Below are positions 22,211 to 36,121 of a stretch of DNA of 64,000 nt, one piece after another. Made by a program: the position numbers and the translations under genes. Where the stretch lies: contig OU015490.1 in the NCBI GenBank assembly GCA_907164885.2, positions 12,388,966 through 12,452,965 of the forward strand. The letters run 5' to 3'. Source of the stretch: Dolomedes plantarius. Its lineage: Eukaryota > Arthropoda > Arachnida > Araneae > Dolomedidae. Position 1 is the stretch's first letter, and every line of letters begins with the position of its first letter. The notes below the pieces were generated by a model. It saw nothing but the letters and a program-made list of their open reading frames with translations, ran no database searches and had not been told where the DNA came from.

Positions 22211-23230
22211 AGTGTTCCGTACCCATTCATACCAACCATAATTGAATTGAAAAAGCAAAAAAAAAATCAAATCAAGCATAAAAGAAATCCTTTAAATGTT
22301 TAGTACATTCCTTTTAAAAAATTCGATACTCTGATAAAAACCATGTTTTGGATGCCGCTAAAATTTATTAAAAAAATTTGGAAAGATCATAACAAGAAAA
22401 GAAGATTAAGCATTTCTCTCGTTGTAAGTCAATAATAAAAGCATAAATTTAAACTTTCTGTATTTGTTTTATGTAGGCTTTCTGTAAGAAAGTTTAAATA
22501 CCCATTATCTCTACTTGAAAAGAAAATATATTTTTAAACTTTAAAAAAATAAATATATGTTCTATCAGTGGTATATATTAAATTTAACTTATTCATCTCA
22601 ATTTTTTTTCCAAGACAAAGAAGAATCGTAGTTCACACATCATTTCTTCAAAGATTCGCGCGTTTCATTCCTGCCTACTCCTGACTTTGCTACTTACATG
22701 TCATTTACTTCATGATACGTCATTTATTTTGCTCTGAATGTGTCTCTCCCTTTCACTTCACATTTACTTTTAGGTGGTATTTTTCTGCGGTAATATATAT
22801 TATTGATAGCTTGAATCAATCTCATGAGACATTCCATGATGTGAGAAAACATCATTTATCTCAAAAAATAAAACTTACCTGATTATTTACCTTAACAGCT
22901 TTATACCTTAAAAATGTAATGACAAGCAGGCAGAGGTAAATGGACGCCATGGATAGAACAATATTCAAGATCTATATTTATATATAAAGGGACATATTTG
23001 TTGTGCTTTGGTAGTATAATGTGTTCAAAATGTGTTTTTTACCACTAATATTGACATTTATCTGTCGTGTAGTTGTTCACATCAAGCTAGATTTTTTTTT
23101 TGTTTTACAATGATGACCCTCACTCTATATTAATCATTATACGAATACTAATCCTATGATTTCCACTTATGTCAAAGGTTACTCTATCTCTTATGAACAC
23201 GTTTATTAGAACCCACATCCCGTAACAATA
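22211..23230. other. AT-rich non-coding interval
   Basis: No supported gene or repeat. Confidence 0.5.
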
Positions 23231-23232
23231 TA

Positions 23233-24389
23233 CAGAGGCTGTTCACACATTTTTTAGACAATGTATATTGTATTCCCAAAACTAAATTACATAAAATTCT
23301 TGTGTTTTAAATGTTCTATTTGACATCCCTTATTCTGAACTATCTTTCGACTCCGCAATTTCCAGGATAATAATGCCTTTTGAAGTGTCAGAAGAGGTAT
23401 TCTATCCCATTCCTCCTGAACAGCTTTCCAGAGTCCTGTAGGGGTTTTGGGACGACGTTTGGATAATGCAGATTTTAAAAGTCCGAAAGCACAAAAATCC
23501 ATAGGTGATACATCGGGAGATTTAGTAGGGTATCAGTGAAGCGTATGGCCTTGATACCAATTTTTTGTTCCATTTCTTTTAGGAAATTTACAGTGGAAAT
23601 TATAAGAAAATTGTACTTGAAAATTATAAGAAAAACCAGCAACAATCATGAATCCCTGAGAAAAACTTTCTTTCAATTCTTTGAACCATGCACTTAAATT
23701 TTTTCTCCCCTTTTATGATAATAAATGGCTCTTTTTTTTGTTGCAATCATTTAAATACACCCATGATTCATATATTGTGACAATTGTTTTCCATTTTTCT
23801 TTGGATAAGTGTTTCTCATATAGAATTCTGCAGCGTGTCCTGCGTTCAGCGATATGATTTGGAAGAAGACGATGCATATTGCGTTTTTTCGCTTTCTTAA
23901 GATTTAAATCAACGTTTATCAATTTTTTTACAGTGGACATCGAGCATTTTAATGATTTTGCAACTGTCCTTTGACTAGAGGGATTTTCTTTTAACATTAA
24001 ACAACGTACCTTTGCAATAGTCGAAGATGTCCGTTTTTTCCTTGGATATTTGTTTGGAATTTTTGTCCCACTTGAGGCTCCAATTGGAAGTTTTTTTCCT
24101 TTCTTGTTGACGATATTACCTATCGACGGTTCAGATATCACAAAACCATGACTCTCACATCGTTTTTGGATAACGGAGTATGCATATTTCTCTTCGGAAA
24201 GAGCATAAATGTAGCCTTCGAACCACTGCTTTGTTAAAAACGCCATTTTGAATAAAAACAAAACTTTCAACCGCAGACGATAATTTTGACTTTTAAAAAC
24301 ATAGTAAAATTGCAATTATTTCTTTTGCTGTAAACGATTTTTTATTACTGCTTACCAAAATCGTTTAAAAAATGTGCGAACAGCCTCTG
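23233..24389 (-). mobile_element. Tc1/mariner-superfamily element, internally deleted
   Basis: Terminal inverted repeats begin CAGAGGCTGTTC at both ends (23233; complement ending 24389) and agree over roughly 25 bp with few mismatches. TA duplications lie at 23231-23232 and 24390-24391. At 1157 bp it is somewhat shorter than an intact copy would be, because part of the transposase is missing. Confidence 0.9.
23287..24246 (-). pseudogene. Mariner-like transposase, frameshifted and deleted
   Basis: It reads from MAFLTKQWFEGYIYALSEEK at 24246 on the minus strand. The N-terminal DNA-binding part contains NPSSQRTVAKSLKCSMSTV (helix-turn-helix-like). The first catalytic Asp lies in YESWVYLND. An extra A in a run of eight (near 23740) shifts the frame; the next frame continues YHKRGEKNLSAWFKEL and GFMIVAGFSYN. 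The segment that should carry the second catalytic Asp is absent, with a short duplicated TTTTCTTATAATTT at the junction. The C-terminal part resumes as KSPDVSPMDFCAFGLLKSAL and ends near 23287. It cannot be catalytically active. Confidence 0.85.
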
Positions 24390-24576
24390 TATTCTGCTCA
24401 GTACTAAAAAAATACAAAATTTTAGGGTTTATATCTGTTAGAGAAATCACTGCATTTTTAACTTTATATCAATTCAAAGGGTATTAAACCCATTTTAATG
24501 ACTTTGGTGATCTGTAATTCGCTGAAGAAGCTGTGGAGAATCCTGGGGAAAAATTTGGAAAAAATAAATAAATAAC

Positions 24577-24601
24577 TATATATATATATATATATATATA
24601 T
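24577..24601. repeat. (AT)n microsatellite
   Basis: About 25 bp of AT dinucleotides. Confidence 0.9.
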
Positions 24602-24856
24602 TGAAGACTAAATGAAATTGCATTATACAGTAGTATAATAAGCATTTTGTATACAGATAAGTTTTCCTTCAGGGAACTTATGTTTGTTGCCTCTCCAATT
24701 TAAACTTTATACAGTAATGTACTTAGACCTCCTTTTGTGTAGTAGATAGGGACCGCATAAAAAAACTTACTAAAAAAATCGCTTAAGAAAACCTAAAATT
24801 CTCCTTTTTTACTTAATCTAGTTAAATTTTTACATTTTATTACTTTTAATTTATTA

Positions 24857-25050
24857 CTAGCTGACCCAGAAATGGTTCGCTATTGCTAGATTTGAGTATA
24901 TATATATATGTAATATACTCAACCCCCCCCCCAAAAAAAAGAGATAAAATTGCATTATGAATATTGATTTTGCATTTTAAATATTTTTATCCGATCATCT
25001 CGTCCCCCACCGAAAGAAAAAATCCTGGGTGCGCCACTGCTGATATCGCC
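24857..25050. repeat. Fragment of an ACTAGCTGACCC-type interspersed repeat
   Basis: TACTAGCTGACCCAGAAATG resembles the start of the repeat at 35329. A further phrase TCCTGGGTGCGCCACTGC follows at about 25024. Only pieces are visible. Confidence 0.4.
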
Positions 25051-27254
25051 AGTTTACAACCTGCTTTAGAGAACAACCACTAAATACTATGTTAATATTC
25101 AGTAACAATAAATGAAATCTCCAGTGCAATGAATGCTCGGCAAACTAAAAAATCGCCTAATTATGTGGAAATTATGTATAATTAATTCATATGTAATAAT
25201 TGCTTTAGCAATTACAGAAAAAAAATTACTTTTTTTACGACAGTGAGATTTGTATTTGATTGTTGAAGAAAACTGTAGAATTAAACACATTCGAGAAAAT
25301 TGTCATAAAAATATAAAGAAACTTTAATTAACAGGAGAAATAATGGTGCCTCTAAAACAAAAGCGAATCACATTAACACATTTAATTTATTTCTAAAGCA
25401 ATATGAACATGAGAGTATACGTATTTGATTATAAACATAATATTGCAAATTATAGTAGCGCAAAAAAATGGTCGAATACTGTAAAGACAAATGTTGCTAC
25501 AAAAGAAACTGTAAATTTCAAATATTCGGAAATAATTATTTTTTGAGATTGTCTTGTAAGGTGACATATGTCATTCAGCTCGGAAAAATTCAAGAAATTC
25601 AATATAGAATCTGTCAGAAAATACTTCAGTTTCATATGAATTGTTGCAACAAAAAGAACCCTCATACTTTTTGACGCGAAGAAATCTTGTTAGTTCGGTA
25701 CAGAATAAAATTTAGCATTCGGATTTTTACAACGTAAATTATATAAACTTCTTCACGGGATAGATTCGTTATAACAATTTACAGCCTCTTCTATAATGGG
25801 CGTAAACTATTACAATTTTTGAAAAAAAATGGAATGTTAGGAAAATTGAATTAAGATAATTTCCCAGATGGAAGGGGACATATTTTTGCATAATATCTAA
25901 TTTACAAGGTTTTTAGAAAGTTTCAGCTGTTAAAGTGGATAACATAATAATGGAAATGAGACTAAATTATGAAAGTTTTTATGTCTACTTGCAACTGCAG
26001 CATGAATTTTTGTTTATTTTTATGCTGATTATTGTTATTATACTTTATTTCAATATTTATAAATCTGTTTGACTGCAGAATATCTTATGTTTTAAGAAAA
26101 TTAATACATGTGTTTGATTAAATTGATTGAAGAATGATTAAAGATTATTGCACACAGTTTTTTCACAGCCTATAAGCATGCTGGAATGCAATATTTCAAG
26201 AATAATTATTAAGGAGACATAGGATCTTCAACCTCAATTTTTTTAATTTTCGATTTTTAACTCTATATACAGAATGAGAATAATTAATATTCTTTTTTTA
26301 TAGATTGAAGAACCTTGGAATTCATAATAAAGATTTTTTGGCAGAATAATGTCTGATTTTCAAAAAAATTGTCAAAAAGGGAAGCATATTGCAAAATGTT
26401 CCGTGTGCATTCCACATCCTTTAAATACCTTAATTTTTTTTTTAATATTAGCTTACCATATAAATGTAATTATAACTGTGCACTTTAATTTTTTAAGTAT
26501 GAATTTAAAGCTATAAATAATTTTTTCATCAATCTGCCTGTTATTTTTTTATGTTTTTACATGTTTTTACTTCATTTTGTGGTTTAAAAAATTGAAAAAT
26601 ATTTGTGGTTTCACAGAATGATGCACAGTTTTGTGACAAACACTTCCATTAGAAATCCCGAGAATATTTGAAGAAATCGGAAGAAATTGGGCACGCATGG
26701 AGCATTTCGGAAAATTCTAGAATTTTTGAAGAATGTTTTGATAAACAGGCCTTATTCTGTCCCCAAATATTTATTTTTGAATTCTAAGTCTATTCAATGA
26801 AGTAAAAAATAATATTAAATATTCTCATTTTGTATATAGAGTTAAATATTGAAAATATCATAAAAACGAGTTTGGAGGTCCCTTGGCCCCATAAAATTAG
26901 ATCTTGGAATGAAAAGTCTTTCGTATATCTCATTGGATTTAAAAGTGAGTTCATTTATGTAATTATTTATTCATATTTATTTATTTATTTGAAGGTGGTA
27001 GACGGTGGGGACGGATTGTTGGAAAATTTTTCCCTAGCATTGATTGGTAAAATTTAGAAGACTTTGTTTAAATGCAAGAATTCCTCAATTTTAGAAACTT
27101 TGCTCGGATTTGAATATGTGACCATTTTTATACTAGCCAATTTAAGACCGCCCCATGTTTCATCTAATGGAAATGCACCAAACAGTTTTTAACACTTCTT
27201 ACAACATTAATTGCACAATTAAGTTGTTTCCATAAAATTAAATTTATTTTTAGG
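25051..27254. other. AT-rich non-coding interval
   Basis: No recognisable gene or repeat boundary. Short open frames on both strands around 25450-25670 overlap each other and match nothing I know. Confidence 0.5.
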
Positions 27255-27407
27255 AGAGTTACAAAGTGTTACGTTTTCGCAACATCAGTCCAAAACGGTA
27301 TAAAAAAATATTCAAAAATGTTGAAGTCTTTGAAACATTTGGTATGAAGATGTAGATTAATACACTTATTATATACAGTAATAGTTGAATTTTGCAGTGC
27401 AACTTTT

Positions 27408-27690
27408 TCATTTATTTTCACTACTTTTAGTAATAATATGTCCCATACGGTCTTTCCGAGTTCCGTTGAGAATTAGATTTAGAAATAAAGATAGTCTTCC
27501 AATATGTGAAGTTCCAGGTAAAACAGAATTCATCTGCATATCTTCTGGAGTTTTCATCAAAGATATGGTGATAGATCTCTGAAACTCTAATAAACATATT
27601 TTAGAACTCATTACATCCCTGTAGAATCTCCATGCATTAGACTTTGCAATGTCAATAAAATTATAGACTCGTCGACATTATGTTTTGACA
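27408..27690 (-). pseudogene. piggyBac transposase C-terminal fragment
   Basis: The frame runs from about 27660 on the minus strand: IDIAKSNAWRFYRDVMSSK, then LLEFQRSITISLM, then a linker before the position where the family normally has its Cys-rich C-terminal domain. The NAW(x)xYR and LEFRR-like spacing is typical of piggyBac proteins just after the DDE core. The zinc-ribbon cysteines are not seen. Confidence 0.6.
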
Positions 27691-27789
27691 GATCTTCAGT
27701 AAACATTTCTAAAAAAGATCTACATACTCGTAACTCATTAATTTATTTGAAATGTATTTTTTTTTAAATTCGACACAATGTAAGTCGAA

Positions 27790-28190
27790 TTAACGAAATT
27801 CGACTAATGTAATTCGAATAACGTAAGTCGAATTAACGTATTGTCGAATTTCAAAAGGTTTCCTGCTTAATGTAGGTAGGCATTTTCCCCATACAATATG
27901 ATCCTTTTTCTTACTATATTGCTTACATTTACATTTATTAGAAAAAATGTCGATTTCACCTGCAATGTCTTTCAGTGATTCGACATTTCCACATAAAAGA
28001 TCATCATTAATAGCTTCTTCATCCGTCAAATCATCCGGATCTGGAGGGAAAAGGACGAATTGTGGTTCATCATTATCTTCTACTGATGATGATTCTAAAA
28101 TATCATCATGATCTAGCTCATGGAAATACTCCAATGCCTCTTCAAACGTCAAAAATTTCTTTTTTCTAGATACAAACTTTTCTGAAATGA
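27790..28190 (-). pseudogene. piggyBac transposase N-terminal fragment
   Basis: From about 28184 on the minus strand a plausible splice acceptor (TTTTCATTTCAG) is followed by KVCISRKKKFLTFEEALEYF. An acidic stretch comes next (DDILESSSVEDNDEPQ, PPDPDDLTDEEAINDD), as usual for the acidic N-terminus of arthropod piggyBac-derived proteins. A Lys/Cys segment (NKCKCKQYSKKKDHIVWGK) follows, then the frame closes. The DDD catalytic domain is missing. A short first exon upstream is likely but not located. Confidence 0.6.
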
Positions 28191-28625
28191 AAACAATACA
28201 AATTCACTGCATAAAAAACTAGGCAGCATATCAAAATCTTAAATAATACACATCGGACTAATGTTGCGTTTTCGCAACATTTAAAAAAATATGAAATATG
28301 AAATATAAAAATAAAAATTGGGCCTATCTGTTGAAGCCATTTGCTCTTTATTCTGTAGTAAACTCGGAACAAGCATAAAATCGGAAGTTTAACATTTGCT
28401 GCCATCTACAGTTATTATTTCAATGTAGTCATTTTTTCCCTTTCAAAAGACCAGAAATAAAAACAATTTTCTGCAAGTGTTAAAAGCGGGCAAATGTGGA
28501 AACAAAAGATTTATTATGAACAACTAAAGTATAGAGAATAAAATAAAAAATGTTACTTCATAAGTACAAAATCTAGAACATACCTTTAAAAAATACAGAA
28601 ATTAATGTTGCGTTTTGGCCAGTCT

Positions 28626-31600
28626 TAAAAATGGGATAGATTGCAACCATTCACATACTTCCAATTCATTTTCATAAATAGTGTATAATTGGGTAAGGGA
28701 GGAAATCCTTTATCTTCGTGCTGATATTCTGACCCATGAACAGCCATAAGTCGGTGTATAATTCTATACGAATTTCTAACTTCCAAGTAAGGTTGTTTTA
28801 TTATTCTGAGTAAAGATTGCTATATGATATATGTCTTTCACACTAGCACCTCAGATAATCAGTACTGCATTTCTACTACAAAATACTGCTGAGAAAAAAG
28901 AACCTTCGTATATTTTTCCCCATCTGTAATTAAATTTCTGAAACATTCTGAGCACGTAAAATTAGTATAACAGGTCGTATACTACTGGAAAATTTCACAT
29001 TATTTTGCATTTGTTGATGTATAGTCTTAGGCACGCACACGCAATTTTATCTGGTGACAGTCTAGATATTCAATTTCCATTCTCTTTGAAGATGCTGGCA
29101 GGTGTCAAATTTGCAACAAATGTTGAAACACGTTTGAAATAAAAGCGTCAGTTTTTCTTTCATAAGATGATGATATAAACATATTTTTAGTTCTTATTAT
29201 ACGTATAATTGAATTTCGCTTACATTAAATATTTTTGTCCAGTGTATATAAATTGCCATTTTAATTAAAAACTAAGATACTAATAGATGAGACTTAGCGT
29301 AAAAGTTAAACAAAGATTCTGAAACCTAATATGAAATGGCAGGATAAAATGATATTATATACCACCTTAATTCTCCGTAATCGGATTATTTAAGATAAAT
29401 TTTAATCTAACGGAGGTATGATATTTTGTCCTTAGAGGATTAGGGATTTTTATCACTTGTGATAAATGTTTACAAGCATCTCAAGCTTTTTTACAAATTT
29501 TATATAAATATGTTTCATATCTTTGCGTAAGACTAGAATCATTAAAAAAACTTATTGAGAAAGTAAATGTTATTAGCCTTGGACAAGATTTTGTGGCATT
29601 TTTGCTAAACATAATAGGAAAGCAACGAAACTGTAGTTAAATAATAAGCAAATTATGACCTAATAATCATATTGGGAAAGAATTGAAGGAAATCATTTTG
29701 TTCTTCAGTGGACTCCTAATCGAAATTAAAGTAAGTAATATAAAATATCTTTCAGCAATTAATAAAGGGAGCAAAGTAATATTTGGAAAAACAAGTAGGT
29801 AATTTAGTAATGGAGTTTTGCATTCATTATACAGAGAATAATGCAGTCACTGATTTTGAAATTTTAACTATACCACATCGGCGTTGTTAATAGATCAAGC
29901 CAAATGAATATTTTAATCAAATATTATTTATTCATGTTAAAAAATATTTTTCCCTGCATATAAAATTATATATTTCATTAATTTAAATTATATTTTTAGC
30001 ATATGGTCACATATTATGTGTTACACATTAAACTATGCCCCATGTGCCATCCACGCTTCATTATTAAATATTTTAAAATCAGTTAGATTCAAGTTTTGTA
30101 TTTTTTTATGTACTGACAAACCGAGTTTGTACCAGAAACATAAATCGCAGTTATTATATTTATTCTTTTATCAGTTCATTATATTATAAGTCTTTATGAG
30201 TTCTGATGTCCATTCTTATAAATTTGGATTGAAACGTTCCATACATATTCTTTTTTGCGTAACCGACAGCAAAGTTTCAAATGAAAATGATAAGAAAAAG
30301 AACAATTTTCATGACACTATAAATTTACTTTTACTATCTCTAATTGCCAAAACTTACACCAAAAAATTTCATTTTAATACCACCCAAATTTTAAGAATAC
30401 ATTGTCCTTGATACAACTAAAAACAAAATAAAACATAGTATTTCCAAAAGAGTCACAGACTAGTATGTTACAGAAAAAGCAGTTTCGCGATTTTGTTAAC
30501 TCATTCGTATTTACGAACTAGTTTTCTGTCTCCGAACGGTGAAACCCATGATACAAATACTAATTTTAGAATTGGTTTGCGAATTAAAAGTTCTCCGTTT
30601 CATTAATCCTATCAACACTTTGACTTCGCTGTCCAAGAAATCGTAAAATCGGGACACCTTTAATCCTTATGAATGCCATAGAGCATTCAATATTACTTGT
30701 AAGAGGTTTAGTGAGCATATAAGATGGTGAAGAGCTGAACTCGCTCTTCACCAGCACTGAATTTTTATAACACAGGTGTTCCTTTGAGACTATTCTTTTT
30801 TTTCCCATGCTTTTCTCTTTGAAGATGAAAAACCAATAGTTAGTGAAGTTACTACTGCTATTCGTACCAAAACAATTTTTTTTCGTACGCAGCAAATACT
30901 TGTCGTTTTGACATTGGTCTGTCGCCACAGTGATATGTTTAGCTTATGTTGTCACCATATAGATCAGTTAACACGAATCCATGAAAGGGACAGAACCAGA
31001 CATCTAAGCCTTAGTTTGGCTTCGAATCCGAGACCACTCCATGAAAGCGTGTTACAATATCTATATACGATGTGGGTGGAACGAATAGATAAACTGGAAA
31101 ACAATTAATTGGAGATACGAAGCTATTATCCTTCGACGAACTTCATAAACTTTGAAAATATCGCTACTGTTCACAGAAAAGTTGTATATTCATAGGCATA
31201 CCTTTAAATCAATGGGCTAAGGATTGGAGAAAATACTGGAGTTGATTGCTTCCTAAACAAGAGAAACAAGAATATACCTATTCACTATGCAACACAATAA
31301 ATTAATGAATTTTTAAACAAGTATCAAACAAAAATTATAGAGCAGCGCAAACAGTATTTTTCGATTATCGGAAATAATCTGAAAATAAATCTGCATCTCT
31401 ACGCAGTAGTACGATTAGATTTGATTACTGTTAGTGAATGACATCCATAACAGCGTATATGTTGTGCTTTTAATGATGAAAAATATAAAAAGTAAAATAG
31501 TGACTATGATCTTATCATGGTCACGAGGAGAATGATCTACTGCTGTCATGAATCTCTTAACAAATATATTCTGTTGTTCGTACGCAATCATTAAATTGCA

Positions 31601-31912
31601 GGGGCACTGTTAAAATTTAAAAGAAAGATGCTGCTATTACATTGCGGGTACATGTTTTTCAAAAAGAGCAATTTTATGACAGTTGTTTTTTTCTGAAATA
31701 TAACTCAAATTTAGTATTTTAAATCTAAATGCCTCTAAGACTAAAACACGTGGAAATTTCGAGTATTTATGCAATTTAAATAAATTTGAAATTTTATGAC
31801 CAAGATACGATTTCTAAAATATAGTTATGTAATATTTTTGGTATAATTAATTATAAATAATTATAATTCCTGCATTATCACTAATAACAGAGATAGTCTA
31901 GATGACGTCAAA
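28626..31912. other. AT-rich non-coding interval
   Basis: No supported gene. A 114-residue minus-strand frame (30584-30928) lies in slightly GC-richer sequence that also contains a hairpin (GGTGAAGAGC/GCTCTTCACC, 30724-30750). It resembles no family I can name. Confidence 0.45.
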
Positions 31913-32067
31913 ATGACCATGCAGCAAGTCCCACTGGCCACAGTCACAGCTGTTTTGTATTTCCAGCTCAGAAGCTATCTCTTCAAGTGACTTTCTTTTG
32001 ACTTCATTGGAATGTAGACACTGATTCGTCACTATGGAACTTCACCATGAAGTCATATGTGACGTCA
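31913..32067. promoter_or_regulatory. Pair of CRE-type palindromes
   Basis: Two full TGACGTCA octamers at 31913-31920 and 32060-32067, the binding sequence of CREB/ATF factors, lie in a short GC-richer patch just before the long (AT)n tract. No gene is adjacent in view, so function is speculative. Confidence 0.3.
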
Positions 32068-32120
32068 CCATTTAACTCTATAACCACTTCGTAATGAGGT
32101 GTATGCGGATTTCAAACCCC

Positions 32121-32494
<374 letters not shown>

Positions 32495-34960
32495 TGCTTC
32501 GTTGTCTAATGGTTAAAAAAGTTATTGCCCTAGATCTTGATTATGGTGGCACTCCTGCATGTAGTTGTAGATCAATTACATCGCAAAACTTTATATTTCC
32601 ATAGGATTTTTAATATTTAGATATGTGGTTAGCTACAAAAGTCTTTTGCATATTACGAAAAACCACGTAAAGCGGGAAACGCAAATTTTAAAACTCATTA
32701 CCCTATAAATGCGGACCGCTAATTGCGGGCCGCATCTTTCCTTTATAATTTATCCTGGTTGGAATATATCAAACCGAAAATCATGATGAATGGATGCCTT
32801 ATTCCCCTGTGTAAGGAAAAGGATATTTTTTTATGTTTACTACTTATATGGGTGATAAAGCCTTTACAGTTCCATGCATAATTAATGTGGCGTTTAAGTC
32901 TCCGGTATATGAAGCACATATACATAGAGAAATCCCATGGATAAAACGGCTAATACTGAGATTAATGCATAACTAATAACTCTGGTCTCATAGGAACATC
33001 ATTTCGTTTCCTGTTTTCAACAATTTCTACGGGAATAAGAACTAGGAAAATCCTATCGCTTTTCTATATAAAGAACGATGGTAACTATCCTTTGATACCT
33101 CTGGGAAATAACGACATGGATCATTATGCATTTGCAAGTCTCGCCTTCGAATACTTTTGAAGAATTCAGAACGAGCACAAATGTTTATGATTGTATGTGT
33201 TTTACGATCTACAGGAAAGTACAGTTTTAAATTTTTAATGTACGATGCTCATTTATATGTTGTACATAAAAATGATTAAAAAAATATGAGTCCATTAATT
33301 TATTTTCTTCCTTCACCATGTAGTAACCGACTATCTTCCCCAAGTTTAAACACAAGCCTCCTAACTTCTAACCCGGTGTAATTCCGAATGATCTCACAAT
33401 ATGAAAGATTTTTTTTCTCAATTTTAAATAGATATCCTTCTTTATTTCCCATATTATTTTGAGTTCATTGACCCAGGATTTTACCCTTATATATGGGGTA
33501 GGCCAAATTGTTCGTGTAAGTTTTAGTAAGATGGATCTTATAGTTCTTTGTTGTCTTTAACGTTATTTGATACAATTGTATTAGAATGCATTTGACAGCA
33601 GTCATATCAGCGTGAATTTACTACAAAAACCTATGAAAACTGGTGAATTTTGTGTAGACATTTTAATACTGAAAATGGAAGAAAATTAGCAAAATTTTAT
33701 CATATTACTTATTTAAGGAAATGAATAAACGCAAAAAAAATGTCGAGTGTTTGGAATATTGATTATGAAGTTGACTGAAAGAGGGCAGTAGGCAGTGGAA
33801 CAAAACAGTGGACATATTTTGCTCCACTACCTGACTAAATTGTGGACCAACCAAATAAATTTATTTGTGAAAATCAAAAATGTGCCTTTTACTTTTACTC
33901 AAAAACCAAAAGAACTTTTTTGACTACCTAGTATTATTTTGTCAAATCATTGTTAACTCAGCGATTCTGATTTTGCTCCGCAGTGATCTTTTGAGAACTT
34001 ACTGAACATTTCCGAAATATATAGAATGATAATTAAATAAATATATTAAAAAAAGTAAGATATTTATCACAAAAATAGTGAACTAAAATAACAATCTCTT
34101 GAAAAATTGGAATATAGCTTTTTAAATAAAACTTTTAAGACGTGTTTACAAAATGTAGTGTAATTACTATCTACATTATTTCTTTGAGAACTTAACCAAA
34201 TTCAACATTTTTTCTACTTTTAGCTCATTATAAATGATGATCTACGCAATCTCCACTTCATTACATACTTCTTTCAAGATTTAATAAAGGCTCTGAGATG
34301 AAATTAATTGTTTTCTTTCCCAAGTAATTAATAGCACATTAGAAAGATTAATTATCCCAGGAACTTGCAGTATATAATCTGTTTCTTCTGCAGCACAGAA
34401 CTTTAGAATTGAGCTTTCTTCAAAAGCTGCTTTTTTTCTATATTCCGGTGATATTTCTTCAGCATAGTTCTTAGTTTTCAAAAAACATATTTAACACAAG
34501 TTTCCAGAATTTAGGCTTAACTAATTTCAAGGAAAAGAAGCTTTTGTTTCGTAGAAAAAAAAATTAATAATTTTCTATTTTTATTTTAAATAAATGTTTG
34601 ATAAATCTTAATATTTTCATTAAAACTATGATATTAATTTCAATTTGAGAAACATTTTGAAATGCATTACAGAAAATATAAAATTATTGAAAAATAAGCA
34701 CTTTGAATTAGTTCTACATGCATGATCAATGTATCAAGTGCTAATAGATTCTAACTTTTATGGGGGTAGAGGAAAAAATTATACACATTTTTGGGCTTTC
34801 TAAATTCTTACATCTAAACAATAATCTATAGCTTAAAAATCTTACTAGGGGATATTTTTTATTCTACAGTGAACAGTATCCAGTCCAGAATTTTTACAAT
34901 GGTATCGAGAATGCAAATTAATTTTCAATTCCATAATTTACTCCTTGGCAAAATATTAGT
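32495..34960. other. AT-rich non-coding interval
   Basis: Nothing supported. A segment starting GTGCTTCGTTGTCTAATGG at 32494 is faintly tRNA-like but lacks a box B. Confidence 0.5.
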
Positions 34961-34961
34961 T

Positions 34962-34998
34962 ATTAAGATGTTAAGATGTTAAGATGTTAAGATGTTAA
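34962..34998. repeat. 8-bp minisatellite (TTAAGATG)4
   Basis: Four consecutive units of TTAAGATG. Confidence 0.95.
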
Positions 34999-35328
34999 TT
35001 TTTGGACGCAGAGAAATGAATAAGAAACCCTTGTTTCAGGAACTACATGTTAAATGATCGATAGATCAAACACAGTTTTCTTTCAAATTTTAGGTGGAAC
35101 GATAACAAAAGAATTCAAATCTGCCCGTTGCAATTTTATTTACAGCACCCAAAGAATTATCTAAAAAAAAATCTGTTATTAATTATTCTTGAACTTCAAC
35201 TGCCAGACTAAAGTGTTTCCCACAAATATAACACGAGAATAATTTATTTTATTTGTACAATTTACTTTTTCATAAAGAACACTCTTACCAAGGCTCACCA
35301 AAACCTGACGTTTTGGTGACTTATAAAT

Positions 35329-36121
35329 GTACTAGCTGAAAACCCGTACTACGGAGTACACTCAAATTAAATACAACGGTCAATGTATGCAATCAATGCC
35401 AAAAATATGTTTAAATTTATTGATAATAAATACAACGATCAATGTATGCAACTGATGTAAAAAAACGAAAAAATATATTTATAAAAAAATCGGAAGGGAT
35501 ATTTATATAGACAAAATAATGTAGAGGAAAATATTCAAATTAAATCTAATAGGACATACTAAAGAATATAGTACAGTTAATATAGTACAGTTTGAAGAAC
35601 ATATCTTTTACTGTATTTTAATATTTCTTTGGAAAATTTCCAAGAATAATATTTCTTTGGATAATTCCCAAGCAAGAAAAAAAAATATTTTTTGTCTATT
35701 TCGTTGCTGGGAACGTGACGATAAATTAATTTAAAGTACCAGAAAAAGAAATCACGTGATCAGCATTTAATAAATTAAATTCTAAAATATTAATCTTCAA
35801 AAATTCACTAAAACTCAGAAAATGGAGATAAAGATTCGAAAAAGATTTCATTTTAAAGGAATTGTTATGATCTTTCTCGTGATATAAATTTTATAACCCT
35901 CAAAATATTATTTTGAATGCAAACTTAAAAAAAGTTACAAAAACAGCTTAAAAATTTAATTTAAAAAAATCTAACTAGAATTTTTCAAAAATATTTCTTA
36001 GTGCATCCCTACACTTTAAGAAGAATCGCCATGCAAAATTTCAGCCCTTTAGGTCCGGCGGTTTGGTTTGTGCGTTGTATGTCAGTCAGTCAGTTACGGA
36101 ACTGTTTTATATATATAGATA
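35329..36121 (+). repeat. Interspersed repeat with ACTAGCTG start and TATATAGAT end
   Basis: It starts ACTAGCTGAAAACCCG and ends with GCAAAATTTCAGCCCTTTAG, GGTTTGTGCGTTG, a GTCAGTCAGTCAGT run and TATATATATAGAT. This start/end pairing is common among arthropod dispersed repeats, but I cannot assign the class with certainty. The middle is AT-rich and includes a duplicated ATACAACGRTCAATGTATGCA phrase (35371 and 35430). No transposase is visible. Confidence 0.5.

Larger units (their letters stand above)
27262..28620 (-). mobile_element. piggyBac-type element remnant
   Basis: Minus-strand fragments of the N- and C-terminal parts of a piggyBac transposase are separated by only ~200 bp, so the catalytic core has been lost. 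Palindromic TGTTGCGTTTTCGCAACAT-like motifs occur near each edge (27267-27285, 28609-28618 partial) and once inside (28261-28280). A TTAA lies at 28602-28605. Exact termini are uncertain. Confidence 0.65.

Noticed and set aside
30584..30928. 114-residue minus-strand open frame
   Set aside because: No recognisable domain, no splice context and no codon bias I can defend; kept only as part of the interval note.
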